Below, piece after piece: positions 34,801 through 49,800 of a stretch of DNA of 64,000 nt. Both the position numbers and the translations under genes were made by a program. The stretch's first letter is position 1, and each line of letters begins with the position of its first letter. The stretch is from NCBI RefSeq assembly GCF_030867145.1, contig NC_134440.1, positions 6,448,001-6,512,000 of the forward strand, given 5' to 3'. The notes beneath the pieces were generated by a model, which saw nothing but the letters and a program-made list of their open reading frames with translations, had not been told where the DNA came from and ran no database searches. This DNA is from Opisthocomus hoazin (taxonomy: Eukaryota > Chordata > Aves > Opisthocomiformes > Opisthocomidae).

Positions 34801-37800
34801 GTGCAGCGAGGACGGGTTTGTGGTGCAGGATGCTCCAAATGATTCTCGCCTCCGTTCAGATGTGGGTTTCTCAGTACAGCTTTTCAGCAGACCTGCTGTA
34901 TTCTTGCTTGGTGGTCCGAAGTTCGCCCTGTATTGCTGGGATTCTTAGGCGCTTACCCCAGGGCTTGTTGTGAAGTAAATGGAGCACCACGAGCTCTTCA
35001 CTGGTGTATTTTAAGTGTTGTTCTCGGCTCACCAGAGGAACTGACAGAGTACTGGAGGCTGCCTGGTGCTTGAGCTCACAGCTGTGCTGCAGAGTGCTTA
35101 ATTACCTGTCAGAGGCCATTTTCACTTTAGTTTCTGGTCTGTATCCAAAGCTGACCCATTTATTTGGAGTTTAAAACACTGAAAGTGAAGTGATGGTCTT
35201 CTCTAAGGATGAGAGGTGAGGGACAGGAGCTAGTTAACGTGATCGCTTTGCTGTGCAGACGTACTCTGTCCACTTTGCAGTCTTCTGGGGAAAATTGGAA
35301 CTCATCATCCTTCTGCGAAGTAAATGCTAGTGTGGAAGGAATGAGGCAGCAAAACAGCATTAGATCTTTTCCTAGTTTGATGTGTTGTATTTACTTTTCA
35401 GTGGTCTGTACACATGCTTTAATCCCTGTGGTGTTTCCCAGTGCTGGTTCAAAGTTTGAGGGAAAGCCAAACCTGGAAGAAGACTTGATCCCATTCCATT
35501 CTCCCCTGACCTTCACTTCTCATGTCTCATTCACTCTTTCATTTGGAAGATGAATCCTTTAGATAATGAAAGCAGTGAGTCTTTTACCTGTTGTGAGTTG
35601 GTTTTGTACCCTACAAAATAACTTCTCCCACTTTGTGCCTACTTTTTATGGTGTGCTATGCAGTGTGTTCAGGAGGGGAGTCGCTCGTACAATAGGCTGT
35701 TAAAAGTGTAATGGATTTTTTCCAAGGTATTCTGAACTGAGAAATTATTTCTGGTTTTAGGTATGTTCTGCTGAATGTAAAATAAAGGAAGGGAAAATCC
35801 TTTGATGCTATTTGGCTCTTGCACAGTGTTTTACATTTGCAGTTAAGAAGTTTATTGTTCTCAACAAGGAAGCTACTGTCAGATGATATGGTGAGAGGTT
35901 CTTTTCTAAAACTGAAATGATAAAGTAGCAGAAACAGAAATGTTAAATGAGTGGTGCTTTGTCCTGTTCAGACCATAGCCCTCTGTGTTTCAAGTGCCTT
36001 GGATTTACTGAAGGACACTTAAGGAGGGGGAAGGGGTTAAAAAAAGTCCCACACGAAATGTCTGTGCACTTCTCTCATAACTTGAGACAATTGGCTCCCT
36101 CTGCTGCAGAGAATCTGCTGCTTGTGTGCCAGGATTAGCACTTCACGGTTTTGGTAATTGATACTTTCAGGAAAAAGCATATTAAAAAATTCACATTTTC
36201 TTGCATGTAGTATTTGGTGACAAGTATCTTGTTGCTGGTTTACATTTAAGAAGTTGTTTTGTACAAGCAAGTTGGAGGGGTGCAAGCAGCAATCAGTGTT
36301 TCTGGTTGAAAAAAATAAAAAATTAATTTCGGCTGATAATGCTAACCAAGAGGCGTGCGGAGTGTTGTGCTGTGAAATGTGTATTTCACGGAGAAAGACC
36401 AGGCTTAGCAAACTGACAGGGTGTTCTCGCTTCTTAGTGACTGTTACCTAAGGACAGTGGATTTGCATTGTTAAAAAAAACCTTTCCCCCTAAATATAGG
36501 GCTACTGCGCTCGACTGCACACTTCAGCTGCTTCTCTGACACGTTTTCAGGTGAAATGATGGCGTAAGGAGTTTTGAGGAATCTTTTAACATCACAAAAG
36601 TCTCTTGGGCACAGCCTGTCATCAACAGGGCTGAAGACCAGGTAATGCTGTGGTCTTCTGACAGCTTGGCCTCTGGCCACTATTGTAGTATTAGTATCTA
36701 ATGGTAAAGGATATGGGATGGAACAGAACAGAGGAATTTTGAGGAATGCCAAAAAGCTTGATGAAGCCCAAGACTGAAAAAGTAGCCCAAGTGATGGGCA
36801 GCATGCAGTTCATTGACAGACAGCTCTTTCAGTCCCTGATGCTCCATCAGTTACTCCTTGTCATATGTGTGTTGGTATCTTTGAAGGGAGCTCATTATTC
36901 CACCCACTTTCAAGTGGATCTGGAGTTGCTATTGTTAATTCTTTGCGCATGTGAATCACTGGAAAAGACAAAGTCGGAAATAGAAACAATACACAAAAGA
37001 GGGTTGGATAAGGACCTCGCACCAATTGGTAAAAACGCAGGCGAGTAGTGGCCTCCGAGGCAGCAAGGCGCAGTGGAAGAGTGTCCCTGCCTTACCTGCT
37101 GTGTCACGGAAAAGAGAGGGCCTGGAGCCACGGAACACCAGCCAAGCCGTGGGCTTTTTCTTGTGTGATTACAGGCAGGGAGCAGCTGAGGCTTTGCATT
37201 AGTGCTGCCTTTGATTAGCTTCTTGCTTTCTCCTGTGTTAAATATTACTTAATTGACTGTGGCATAAGTGGGGCTAATAGCTTTGTTCCCAGTCCAGATC
37301 CTTTTGTAGCTGTCTCTTCTGAGGGTTGAAATGCTCCAGACAGCTCGCTTTCTCACATGTGGAAGTGAAAATTCTGCTTAGGCAAGGCCAGGGGAGAGAA
37401 GGAGCTCTCTGGTACCTTGTCGTAAGAAATGGAGTCGCCCATATGCTGCACCTTTTGTGAGGCCAGCGGAAGAACAGCCAGAAAAGTCAAAGTAGAATAA
37501 AGATACTAACTACATTTCTGTACTGCTTGTATTTGGAGAGTTGTTTATTTGATGCTTTTTGATGCAGATCTTTGTCCCAGCGCTGAGTGCAGAAAATGGG
37601 ACCTTTTGTGATTTCCTCTGTCATTAGCGTCCACAAAAGTGACTGAAAAACCTCTTCCTCTTTGATGTGAGTTAGTTGATATATTTGGTGTACAAAGAGC
37701 ACCTTTAGGTTTTTCATTTAGAAGAGTTCTTTGGTAGTGTGTCCCGTTTCTGGTGCGATGTGAAGAGCGGCAAGGGAAGCATTAAACGACATGCATCAGA

Positions 37801-40800
37801 AAGGCGAAGTCATGGGACCAGTTACAAAGAAGCATTTGTGTTCCTTAGGTTATTAAAAAACCTGATCGTTCATGCTGAAAAATAGAAATGCTTTTTAAAG
37901 TAGAGGGGAGTCTGCTTAATTCCAGGTGGCAGGAAATACGAAGATACTTGAGTAAGGTAAAAGGTAGAAAAGAACATGGTTAGTGGTAGCAGTAGCTCGT
38001 AACAGCTGTCGAGTGCTTTTTTTTTAAGTAAGAAGCATGCGTTCAAAATAACTGACAATCCTTACAAGTCCTGTTGAATACTGAAGCATAACTGGGCGTG
38101 AAAAAATGTTTGGTTTATACCGGCCTGCCTCGTCAGTCCCTGGCCAGTAGGCCGATCACAAGGTGTTTGGAGACCACGTAGTTGAGTGCTGGGTATTGTA
38201 CTGGCTGCTTCCTTTTTGTTGCTGTTTATTTTATAACCTAGATGTTCAAACCTGTTAGCTTTCCCCGAGAGTTTCACATGTTTAAAAATGTGTAAAGGGA
38301 AGTAGGCATCAATGTGGGTATGTTGAAACTTTCTTCTGGTGGCCTCAATCTTTGTGGCAAATTCAGGTTGCATAAAATGCGTCACTTCTGGCTGTCGCGG
38401 TGTGACTAAGGTTCAGCCTTGAGGAATGTAAGCTTGTTTAGAGCGAGTGGTGTGATTGTACAGCAGGGAGTAGGTGAACAGATTTCATGACACAAATATT
38501 TGTGCTGAATTTAAGAAGTCAGCGATGACCATGAACCATCTTTTTCTTCGTTGACCTTCTTACCTTTTTGTAACTGAGAAGTACTCATAGCTTTGCATAA
38601 ATCAGTATTATATCTTTGTAATATTTTCAGTGTTACATGCTTATATAGTATTAAGACTTCGTTAAGTGTCTTTTTTTGTGATGTTTCCATCTGAACTAAT
38701 TCCAGTCAACTGACTCTGAGAATCAATAGCTATTTTAATTCCTTAGAAAGAAGTGACTCTTTCCTATCCATACAACAAAACGAAGCTGCTTGTAGTGAAG
38801 TGTGCCATTATCGAAGCCTGAAGGTAGGCACAGAAATATGTCTGGAACGAGCAAATGGAAAAATCTATTCTAAAATACTTGCACAGCTTTTTGCATAGTA
38901 ATGTAAAAATAAAAGTTTGAGTGCATCTTGCGTTTGCAGGGATAAGCACTTTTACCTGACGCAGCTCTCTGGTGTGAGAAGTTGTCTGCTCAGGTATGAG
39001 TTAGACAGCACAGGCCACTGGGGATTGTTTAATTGCCATGCAATTAAATTAACAAATACTTTGATCAGACTGCAGGCATATTTACATTAAAGGACTGATC
39101 AGACGGGAGATATATTAAGGGGCATCTCTAGAACCTGGCTGATGATACGTGCTCACCAATTTATGTTGGACTGTGGGGGGTTTTGCGATCAAACACCCAC
39201 AGGGTTGCTGGCATCTCGGAGTAGCCTGCCTGGGGAGGTGATCCAGGATGGCTTTCGTAGCTGTGCCCCGGCTTCCTGCACAGATGCTCTGCTGTGTGAA
39301 TAATTTCAGTTGTCTGTGGGTAAACCCCCGAAAAGGCGCTCGCCGTGGGAGAACACTTTGGTCCTTGGAGACCAGCTGCTGGCGCTCCCATGCCCAGCGT
39401 GTCTGGGTCCACGCGTTGGCCTGGGGCTTGCTTGGAGACCCTTTGGACAAGCAGCTGCAACTCTACATCTTTCTTTTCTGAAACCCAATCCTTCCATGTT
39501 ACAGACCTGTTTGGAAGATAGTACCTGTTCTTCTGCAGCACCTTATGATGCTGTGGTGGTTTGTTCGGGGTTGTTTAGTATCTGCTCTGAAACTGGTAGG
39601 TCTATACTACTTGCTTAGCATCTATATGAATTTTTAAAATAAAGTTCAAAATTTATGAATCTATTTAGGATAGATGGATGCAGCATTCCAAATTTCAGTT
39701 GGTGTGTATAATTTCAGTAAAAATTAAGAAAAGAAGAAAGTGTAGATTGAGTTTTTGCATTCGTATATCAGTGTCGTTTGGCAGAGAGTCTTCCTATCTC
39801 GCTTTGGTTATAATAGACAAGGGGGCGGTGGATAATCCATCGTGTTTCTGAGAAATAATATAGGAGAGGACTGCTGCGAACAAAATGGCAAAGGTTCGCC
39901 TTCGTGCCTCCAGTGGTTGTCACCTCTGAGAACAGTACATTGGTCTAGGATCTTAAGGCTACCTACAAGATGAGGGAATCAATCCCTGGAAAGCTAGATG
40001 GCAAAGGCAAGCGTGTTAAAACACGTATAGCAGTGCTGTTTGTCAACAGCTAAGTGAAAGATAAGCTTGGCTTTTTCAAATTGCCCTTCAAGCTGTAACA
40101 TGTTTTCTGAGCTTTTTATTGCAGCTGACTATCCTCTACACCATTTTGTTTTGGCTGCTGCAAACCGGCTGAAATGAATCCTGTGCAATTTCTCAGTTAT
40201 TGCTTATATTCTGTTACGTGCTTATCTAATTTGCTTGATTTATGGTTATAGTGAAGTTATTAGTGAGATAGTGTGTGCCTTGGAAATCTCTATCCAGTCA
40301 TGGAGTAGTCTTAACAAAGGATCCTGATACTTACCTCAAATAGGTTTTTCTACAGTATTTAAGTAATATAATATATTCAGTTATGTATGACAAGTTAACA
40401 TCTAATGTGCTTATCTCTAGTGCTGTGTCCAAGTGAGTGGAAAGCACCATGGTTTGCTTTTTTACGTTCATGTCTGTTACTTCGGTTGATTTATTCTGTG
40501 CTGTCATGGTGCGATGCTTGTGTTTCGGGTACTGTGGTCAATTATAGGTGTATAAATTCTATTTGTCTAGTTCAGGGGTGTTTGTTGACGTGAAGTACTG
40601 CTTTTGGGGGTTTTAACAGAAGCCCAGCAAGTGATACATATTTCTTTCCAGCCTTCTTCCTAAGTCAGGAGGTGGCAGCTGATCTGCGCTGTGCTGGTAA
40701 CAGGAGCTTCTGCTGGAAGCACAAACAAATGTGAAAGTTGCTTCGCCTCCGCAAGGTGTCTGTGGTGTAGCTGCTCTGTGTGGTCATGTCACATGGCTTG

Positions 40801-43800
40801 CATCCCACAGGTAGTGTTTAAGATAGTTATTTAAGGAAAAAGAAAAAGGGCAGTTGCTGCTGGTTTTCTGGAAGCTGGAGCAGTGGGCATATTCCCCTCA
40901 TGTGAGATCATCATGTGCTCGTGCTCAGCGTGATTTCACGGAGTTAATGGCAAGCATATGTCTCAAAGTGCTACAAAAAAAGGTAAATCCTAGAGCGCTT
41001 AAAATAAATATCATATTTTGTGCTTATTTCAGTTGTTTATTTTTATGTTCTACTTAGTCCAAACTTTTTCTGTTTTGGAATGGTGTAGTTACACATTTTG
41101 ATCATATCTTGCTTCTTATGGCATTCACTGTTAATTGTACTTTCCTTAAATGACTCTGTTTAACCCTGAAAGTGCAGGAGAAACAGGAGAAACAGGAACT
41201 GATGTTCCCTGATGTTTTGCTGTTGCATCTGGGTGGAAAGTACTTCGCTGTTGCAGCAAGTGACAGGTTTGAATCTCAAACTGGTTGGATTGAGGCTGGA
41301 TCCTCACAAGGACTTTCGTGGAGGATTCTGCTGCCTTTGGTTTGCTGAACTGTAACCCAAAGTGGTAAGAATATGAGTTTGCCGTCATTTGGTTTTGGAA
41401 GATGGTGCGTGGTTGAGATAAGAGCACAGCTTATTTAAGGCTATTGGAAATGAATAGCTTTCATGGTTAAGTTTAATGTAAAGGTTCTGCAGTGATGTCC
41501 GTTACAATCTTTAGTGTCTTCTCATCAGCAAATGAAAGTACAGCCTGGAGAGGTTGCGTATCCTAGGAATGTAACTGTTGTTCAGTTAGGTGAGTGATTT
41601 TTCAACTTTGTTTGCATATTGCTTGAAAAAAAAATATCTTAGTCCTTTGTGAAATTCTCTGAAATTGTCAGTAAACCCCGAGTTCTGTCTTGGCCAGAGC
41701 TTGGAATAAAGTTTTAGTATTTTTGAAAGTTAATTCAATAAACAGGGCTTGGGAAATGAAAAATCCTATAAACTGACATTTTGGCTTCTTACCATGACCC
41801 ACTTTTCCCTTCTTCCCTCCCTCTGTCTCCAAGGGATTGATTGTGTCTTTGATTCTTGATACCTTCATTCTTAGCCACTCACACTAGTTTAAATGCCCAT
41901 ATTTTCTGGGTGAGGTCTTTGAATTTTTGAGGAATTTGGGCCTATTTTAAAAGTTAGCTTGTCTATTTTGTTAATGGGTGTAAAATGCTGGAATACATGA
42001 AGGTGGAATACATGAAGGAGTGGCAGTTACGGCCTTGTGCTGCATTCATGGCTTTGTGGGTAATTGCCGCTAACATCTGCGTGCTTTACTTGGGCTTTAG
42101 CTGTGCTGCTCTGAGCCTGTTCCTGTAATCTTCCTCCTTCTGAGGGATACGCGAGAGAAAACAATCACCCGAGTGGTTGCTATAGCATTGCATGAAGGAG
42201 CCTTTTCCACTGACTCGGGAAAGGCTGCTTTCCGACTTGGCAGCCCAGCACGGATAAATGAGGTCCTCTCAGCTCTGCCCCGTGTTATCATACGCCCTTC
42301 AGCTTGTGACTGCAGCCTTACAGCTTTGCCTGGCTTGCCGTCATTCGGAGGGGGTTCTTTCGCTTAATGGCTCTGCTCGCTCTCGACTACGCCGGGAGTG
42401 AAAGGCTGCCTTGTAATTGCCTGGCTTGCTCAAAGCGGTCTGGCTGGGAATGTCCAGAGGTCGATAAATAGTGTGACTTAGAAATGCTCCTCAGTGGACT
42501 GGTCAGAATGTGTGAGCACTTGAGTAGCATCCCAGGAATTCTTCAAAGGCGACTGTCACAGAATTAGTAAGGAATTAATAGCTAAGAAATATATTGATAT
42601 TATAAGCACGACTGTGAGCATAAATGAACTCTGAAGGATTTTCCTTGTGCATTCCTTTCTTCATGGGATCTCAAAAGCGTTTTAGGAAAAACTGAGCCAG
42701 TTATATCCTGGAAAGTATGTTTTTTTTGATTACCACACTAGGAAATTGCTGTATTAGAAGGATTTATGCAAAAGCTATTAGTGAATCAATGCTGGCAAAA
42801 GTACCCAGATTTTGTTCTGTATGTGAATATTTTGGCTTTTTTTCCTGCAAACATCTAGGCCTTGCTGAGTGACTGCCTTTTTTTTTTTTTCCCTTCATTG
42901 CATCGCGTTGTGCTCTCTGTCACTGTGTAGCTTGGCAGTCTGAATGGGACGGCTTGCAGGCTGGGTGTGGGGCCTGGGGGTATCCCTCAGCGTGACAACG
43001 CTTTGGAGCAGCCTCCTCCGGCACTTTGCCGAGGTCAGCAATTCTACCAGCCAGAGACCGGCGAAGAGCTTCGCTAAAGATCTGCACGCACGTACTTGAC
43101 TCCTTTGTGTTCATGTAGGGGCTAAATGTGGTAGTCAGTCTGGCTAAGATGTGGCGGGTGGGTTTCAGATTTAAGTTGGAGACTAAATAGATCTGTTTTC
43201 TTCGTATTGCTCATTCATGCCAGTGCTACTGCACAGAGATTAACAAAAAGTTAATACCTGCTGATCCTTTAAAGCGTTCTATATATAGGATCTTTCGTTC
43301 CGTGTCGTCTTTTAGGATTTGAAGTACAGCTATTTTGGAAGGACTTCTTTCTGCTATTCAAAATCCCTGATTTTCATTTCAGATCTGATTCTAGGTTCCG
43401 TAATACGCGTTCCCAAAAGTCGCTCGTTGTGTTAGGCTAACTGGTAGCCAGTTGCCTGCAGGCTGCTGGGGCCTTGAGTGTGGCTGGTGGCTCGGGAGGC
43501 TGGACTCAGCTGTGCCGGGCTGGACGTTACTGAACTTCTCTGTACTCCGGTTTTTCCCCTTCTGGTCACACAGTGGTTTGCGTTCAGCTCCCAAGAGATT
43601 TTCAGGAAACTGAAGCTAATGTTTAAATAATTTTGGTACAGATGCTGTGGGGAATCACAATAATGCTTTCTGGTTTTGGACATAAAGGCTGCTAATGTGC
43701 AGGTTAGTATTCTGCACCAAGAAGCAGTGCTGACCTTGCTGACCAAGACGTGGCAGTGAGATACACACGTGAAGGATTCTGTGACGCTGTTCCAGCGTGC

Positions 43801-46800
43801 TCTTATGTGTGCATAAAATATTCAAGGCCAGGTGCAGTGTGTTTGGAGATCAGTTGCACGTCATTCTTTCAGCATCTCTGATGAAGTGTGTATTTTCTAC
43901 TATAGGAAGGTTTCTGTGGGAGTTTTTTCCCGTGGGAGTTGTCTGGACTGGAATCGCTCTCAGGCAGTGGGTTTAGAATCCCAAATCTGCTTCCCGGGAG
44001 AAGTCACCTGAACGCTGCGTCGTTCAGCGTTTGGGGACAATGCCATCTCCAGTTTCGGCAGATGTGATCCACTCGCCCGTATCCAGGAAGATGGATGGGT
44101 TTCTTCTGTAGAAGAAAAGGTTGTTTGGTGTTTAGCATGCCTTCCCTTAACATGAAAATTCCTGTTGCAAAGATAGTATTTCTACCCCAAATACAGGCAT
44201 TTACGAATATCTTAAATTTCACCAGGTAAATTCATTTGCCAGCTTTCTTCCATCAGACCTGCTGAGTTGTTATGGAGAGCAGGGCTGCTGTCCCAGGGAC
44301 CTCAGTGGGCTGCAGGAACGGGTCAGACAGGAGCGCTGTGAAGGTCAGCAAAGCCTATACTAAAAGTCTCAAAATAACAAATGTGGTTCCACCTGAGCTC
44401 ACCAGTGCCATGGGAGAGCTAGCTTTTAGCCCTCTAAGTATGAGGTTTGAGAGAGAAGGCAAATAAATGATTCAGTTTCTGTAGAAGCGGTTGAACTAGT
44501 GAAGCTGCTCCTCTGAATTACGCATATTCACCTTGCATCCTGGTGGTGAATTCTGATTCTGGTATCGCTAGACTCTAAATGATAGCGGTGTAAGTTGTCG
44601 TTACGTGACTGCTGCTTGGGGTATGAAGTCCTTGCGTTAAAACTCGGTTGCTGCCTTTCCTCACCTGGATCATTGCAGGGTCTCTTGGCACTACAGACCG
44701 TGTACAATTTTGTTTTGTTGTCACCTGCTATTTATTAAAAATAACATTCTCTGCTTCTAGCGGCAAACTTCTATGACTTGAAGCATGAGTATCACTCTAA
44801 GACATTTTCAAAAGACCAAAGAATGGTTGGCATAATACACAAAATTTGGTGTAAAGGGGAGAAATGTTAATTAAAGGCAGGCTGGTCGACTTCTGTGTTG
44901 AAAAAATCTTTTTGGTGGAAGGTAATGGTTTTCAGGAAGGATTTTGCTTTGAAGCTAGGTAGTCTGTTTCTGACCTGGTTCGCCTGGCAGTTGATTTATT
45001 TATATGGAATGTGAAATACCTGGGTGCATGTCTGGCTTTCTAAAGAGAGATTATTTCTCTGCATTTCAATTTTCGTGATTTGTGTACCGGATACCTTCAG
45101 TACTTAAATCGTAATTAACTGTGAACTGAAAGAATGTCTGACTGAGCTAACCGTACTTGTAAAGTAAAATCTGTACAGATATTTTTAAGTCATGCATTTG
45201 CCACATCCCTCCTACAAGCACAGGCGTGATTATTTGGAAAGAAATGAAGGACCAATATTTAAATGTAAACATTGTGACATTTTGTCTCTCTGAATTATGG
45301 AGAAATTCATACAAATAACTGTTGCTTATCAAAATATGTAAGTGGCAAAACCGTCTCGGCTGTGAACCAGGAAGGGGGATGTTCTTGCTGTGGCTGGGGC
45401 GGATGGCAAGGATATAGCCAGAAGTGCCTGTGTCCCCGGCGAGGCTTGGGCTGTGTCCCTGCGGGCATGAGGGCTGGGAGGGGGGCACATCTGCAGTGCC
45501 ATCCGTGTTCAGCATGCCCAAAAGTAGAGTAACTCACAGTATTTTCATCAGTTGCCTTGAATTTGGGGACTACTAATAGCGTTTGACATGGGATTTTCTA
45601 GATGCGTAATCAGTGAGTGGTCTCTGACTTCCTGCTGAGGTCAGTAGTGGATGTTCTAGGAACGGTGGAACTCCAGTTTTATTCAGACCCCTAGGTACAC
45701 AGTCTCCATGGAACACCTTTTTTTTCCACAAATCTTTGAAACTGGAGCTCTGGACTGACCAGCGTAATTGTGAGGGAGAGGGAGAAGGGAAACAACTGAA
45801 GAACTCTCTCTAGCTTTTGTAATACAGTTGTGACGTTTCTTGTTAATAAGTAGTTTTGTCAGAATGAAGTGGTTACCTGAATAGCGTGTGTTTGGGATTT
45901 GGTGCTTGCGAATGAGGAGCTCTGCTACTTCTCCCCACTAACATGCTGGAAATCTGCAAAACTGGTAAATGAATACAAATTTTTGTTTGTTTTCCTCAGG
46001 CAAAATACATCTCCCAGTGCATCGATGAGATCAAGCAGGAGCTAAAGCAGGATAACATTGCTGTGAAAGCAAATGCAGTCTGCAAACTCACCTATGTAAG
46101 TGCCTTGCTGGGGTAGCCTGTAATCACAGCTGTATTTTTTTCCTTTCTTGCTGCCTAGGAGCTAGTCTTTGGTCTGAGTGTCTGCTTCTGTTGGACTGCA
46201 GCTTCTTACACTGGTGTCAGTGCAGGCTGCAAGTGAAAATGCTCCCACATGTCCGCCATCAGAGCCTGCGTATCCCATTCTGTTCATTGCACTGGCACTC
46301 ATATTGGGGCAATTTCATTTTACTGAGATAGGTCAGGAAGCTAATCTGATGTAAAACTAATACAATTTTTAAAAGTAGTTTTCAACTGGATTGTTTCTTA
46401 TCACATAGTTGCATGAGCACTTGAAACTGGTGTTTGTTTCTCTTTGCGCAGTCCTTTGTCAAGAAGAAGGGGGGGAAATACTGTTAAAGAATTGTTTTTG
46501 TGGTCCTGTTCTGGTTTTTATTTAAAAAAAATAACAAAGTAAAAAACTCTTCACAACGATACTTATATAACTGCTTATACATTACCTGTAATTAATGCAG
46601 ACTATTTAAAACTTGCTTCTGGTGGGACTTTGAGACTTCTTTCACTTACTGCAAGTGGCATGGAATTTAACATTACTCCTGAATTTGAGATGTCTTAGAG
46701 TGTTATTTTTGGACTCTTGTTATATCGTCAATTTTGTGAAGTATCCTGACCTATTTTCTTGAGTCTCTTATTTCAGAAGTTTATTATCTTGGCTTCTCTG

Positions 46801-49800
46801 CTCACAGTTACAGATGCTGGGCTACGACATCAGTTGGGCTGCTTTCAATATTATTGAAGTCATGAGTGCATCAAAGTTTACATTCAAAGTGAGTTCTCTG
46901 TATCACTGCAACTCTGCTAGCCAGGCTCTTTCCTTGCTGTACTTAGTGGTTTTTTTGGTTTGCTTTCTTCAATACGGAAAGGAAGGAGACTGTATTTGTT
47001 TCCAGTAGATGCAGAATACTTGGCCTGCTAGTATAGACTTTTTCTACCAGATATTTGACGGATATACATTTGTGAAAAAACAGGTTATTTTTAGGTGAAG
47101 AGCACCTAAGATTCCTAGTAGCAGATATATTCTATTTTGTAATAGTTTTATAACTTTTCTTGAAAAGTTCTGTTTATGCTCTGTTGCCGACCTTTTTCAC
47201 CAAACAGTGTGGAATGTTACTGCTTAAGGAATAGTGTCCAAACTGGGCTTTAGTAGCTGAAAGTCAGGAGTCAACACAGACAAAATAAATGTAATATTCT
47301 CCATGGCTTCCACTGACAATGCTACCTTATTTCTCCATCTTTGTGGTCATTGAACCTGTATGCTCTAACAAAGTAGAGAAGGCGAAGCTGGTTTTGTTAT
47401 CCTTAAGACAGATGTTTTGGCACTAGAGATGTTACTTGTCTGAGATTAGAAAAGGGGGTCTATATGAAGCAAGAATAGAGAACTGTATCATGCCTCTTCT
47501 GTTATGCCTAATTGTTCATCTTTTTAGTGTTGCTTATGAAGCAACCAGTTGATGTTCATCTAAACATTGTCTAAATTTATTTTTTTTTTCTCCTTGCCCT
47601 TTTGCAGAGAATCGGTTACCTAGCTGCCTCTCAGTGCTTTCATGAAGGGACTGATGTAATTATGTTGACTACTAATCAGATCCGAAAGGTAAACTTTTTA
47701 CTTTGGTTCTTTATTTTTTCTTTCACTTGTATTTCTCCCTACTTGTATTTTCAAATCTGTACGAAGTATTTCTCTTTTAGGCATATGAAGATGTTTAAGT
47801 AGAATTATATTTACCTGGTTTACAGCCTACTCTCATTCCACAAGCTGAAGGATTAGTGAAATACTTAGAAGCTGTCCCTAGGCTTCCCTTATGCTGTCTT
47901 ACACCAGCTCTTTGTGTTTATTCACCCCAGGGAAGGGTCACAGCAGTCACCTTTGTTAATACTGCTAGTCTCTTAGGCAGCCCTTGTGAGAATGCAGCGG
48001 GCAAGAAAAATGGCCCCGTTCCTGAAGTAAAATGCGCAGTCACCTCGCTCCACAAAATGTGTGTTTGTGAGGGCCTGTTTTCTTCTGGTAATAACAGATC
48101 AGGTTTTTTACTTTTTTGGTAGAATTGTGTGTAAAAATGATGAAGAGTGCATGTAAAACTATGTTCTGCATTAATGTACGGAAGTGTGTTGTACTCATTT
48201 TCAGAGCTTTATTGCTTGAATTTTTTAGGAGTTATTGGGATGCAGCATTATCTTCCTGTTCCTCAGAATACAGATACATTGTTAAAGCTCTTAAGTTTTA
48301 AGGTTTTGAAGTATCACTGCTTTAAAACGTGACTGATCCAGTACAAGATGTGCCTACACTTTTACCACCTAAGTAGCTAAAATGTCTTTTACTTAACATC
48401 CCACTGATTTTTTTTTTAAATCCAATATCTTTCCTAAAGAACAAGTGCTTTTCCCTTTGTTTTAAACTATTCTGCTCTGACAAGTGCATATTCTTCATAA
48501 CGTCCATCCATTTTCTTTGTTCTGGAGACTTCATTACACTGAATTTCATTTGCTTGCTGGGTGACTCCTTCCTTTTTGTGCCTGAGTTTTTACTTAAAAG
48601 CATCTTTATTTATGCTGCTTCATGTTTCACTGATACAGCAGCTTTGTATTTTAAGGGGTTATCGGTTCTCAAAATATGTTAAAGCCAGAATGAATTGCAG
48701 TTTTGTTGCTCCTTAAGAAGCAGATTTCAATATTCTTAAAGTAGAGTCTAATTTCCTGCCACCTGCACAAGGTTTTAAAATGAAATGCAAATGGCACAGA
48801 ACCCTGAAGGCCTGCCTATGTTTAGCAGCCTCCCCGTACACGTGAATCTGGAGAGTTAATTCTACTAGTCCATGTGGGAATCCTCTGCACAATTCACTTC
48901 GTATTTTTGTTTCCTAATAACTGCAGCTAAGGAGTGATCCTGTGATGCTCTGATTTTATAATCTATACTTGAACATGCTCAGATACAAATATTAATATTG
49001 TTAAGAGTCTGAAGCTTAGAAAAACCTGAAAGACTACGTAGTACAGTGTAGGATACTGACACTAACAAGTCCAAGGAAACTTGACCAGTAAAATGTATTC
49101 TGCACCCTAGCTTGTGTTGTGTCTTTGCGAACTGAAAGTTAGGGTGCTGCCAGCAGCTTGGAAGGAAAGCGACCTCATTTCTCTAATAGGGAGCTTAGGC
49201 TAGGACACGGTTAAGCACTCGACGAGAGTGCCTGTTCCCAGTCAAGTTGATGACAATTAGGCTTTGGCTTGGCAGGGTTAGTATTTAATACCAGTTATTC
49301 AGGACTTTAAACATGTTTGTGATCATGTCAAGAGTTTTGAAAAAATTACTTGCCATTCCTAAAATACCACCAAGGTACAATATCTCCAATTGCTTTCATG
49401 TTGCAGTTAGCCATCTATTGCAATTATGATTTCTCATGCCGAGTATTAAACCCCGTGCTAGCTGTATTTTAGCGGGTATTGGAGGACATTCCTGCTATAT
49501 GGCATGAATATTCCCATGAGGTAGAATCTCTGCTTCATATGTATTGGGGGAATAAAATTGGTCTGAGAAAATTGTTTCTCAACATCCTGTGTGATCTTAA
49601 AGTTTTGAGCCTGTTTTTCCTTTTTTAGGATCTGAGTAGCCCTAACCAATATGATACGGGAGTTGCACTGACTGGCTTGTCCTGTTTTGTTACTCCAGAT
49701 CTTGCCAGGGACTTGGCAAATGACATCATGACGCTGGTGAGTTGAGGAGACTGAAAGAACTTTTTCCTGTGATTAACGAGTGTTAAATTGTTCAAATCTG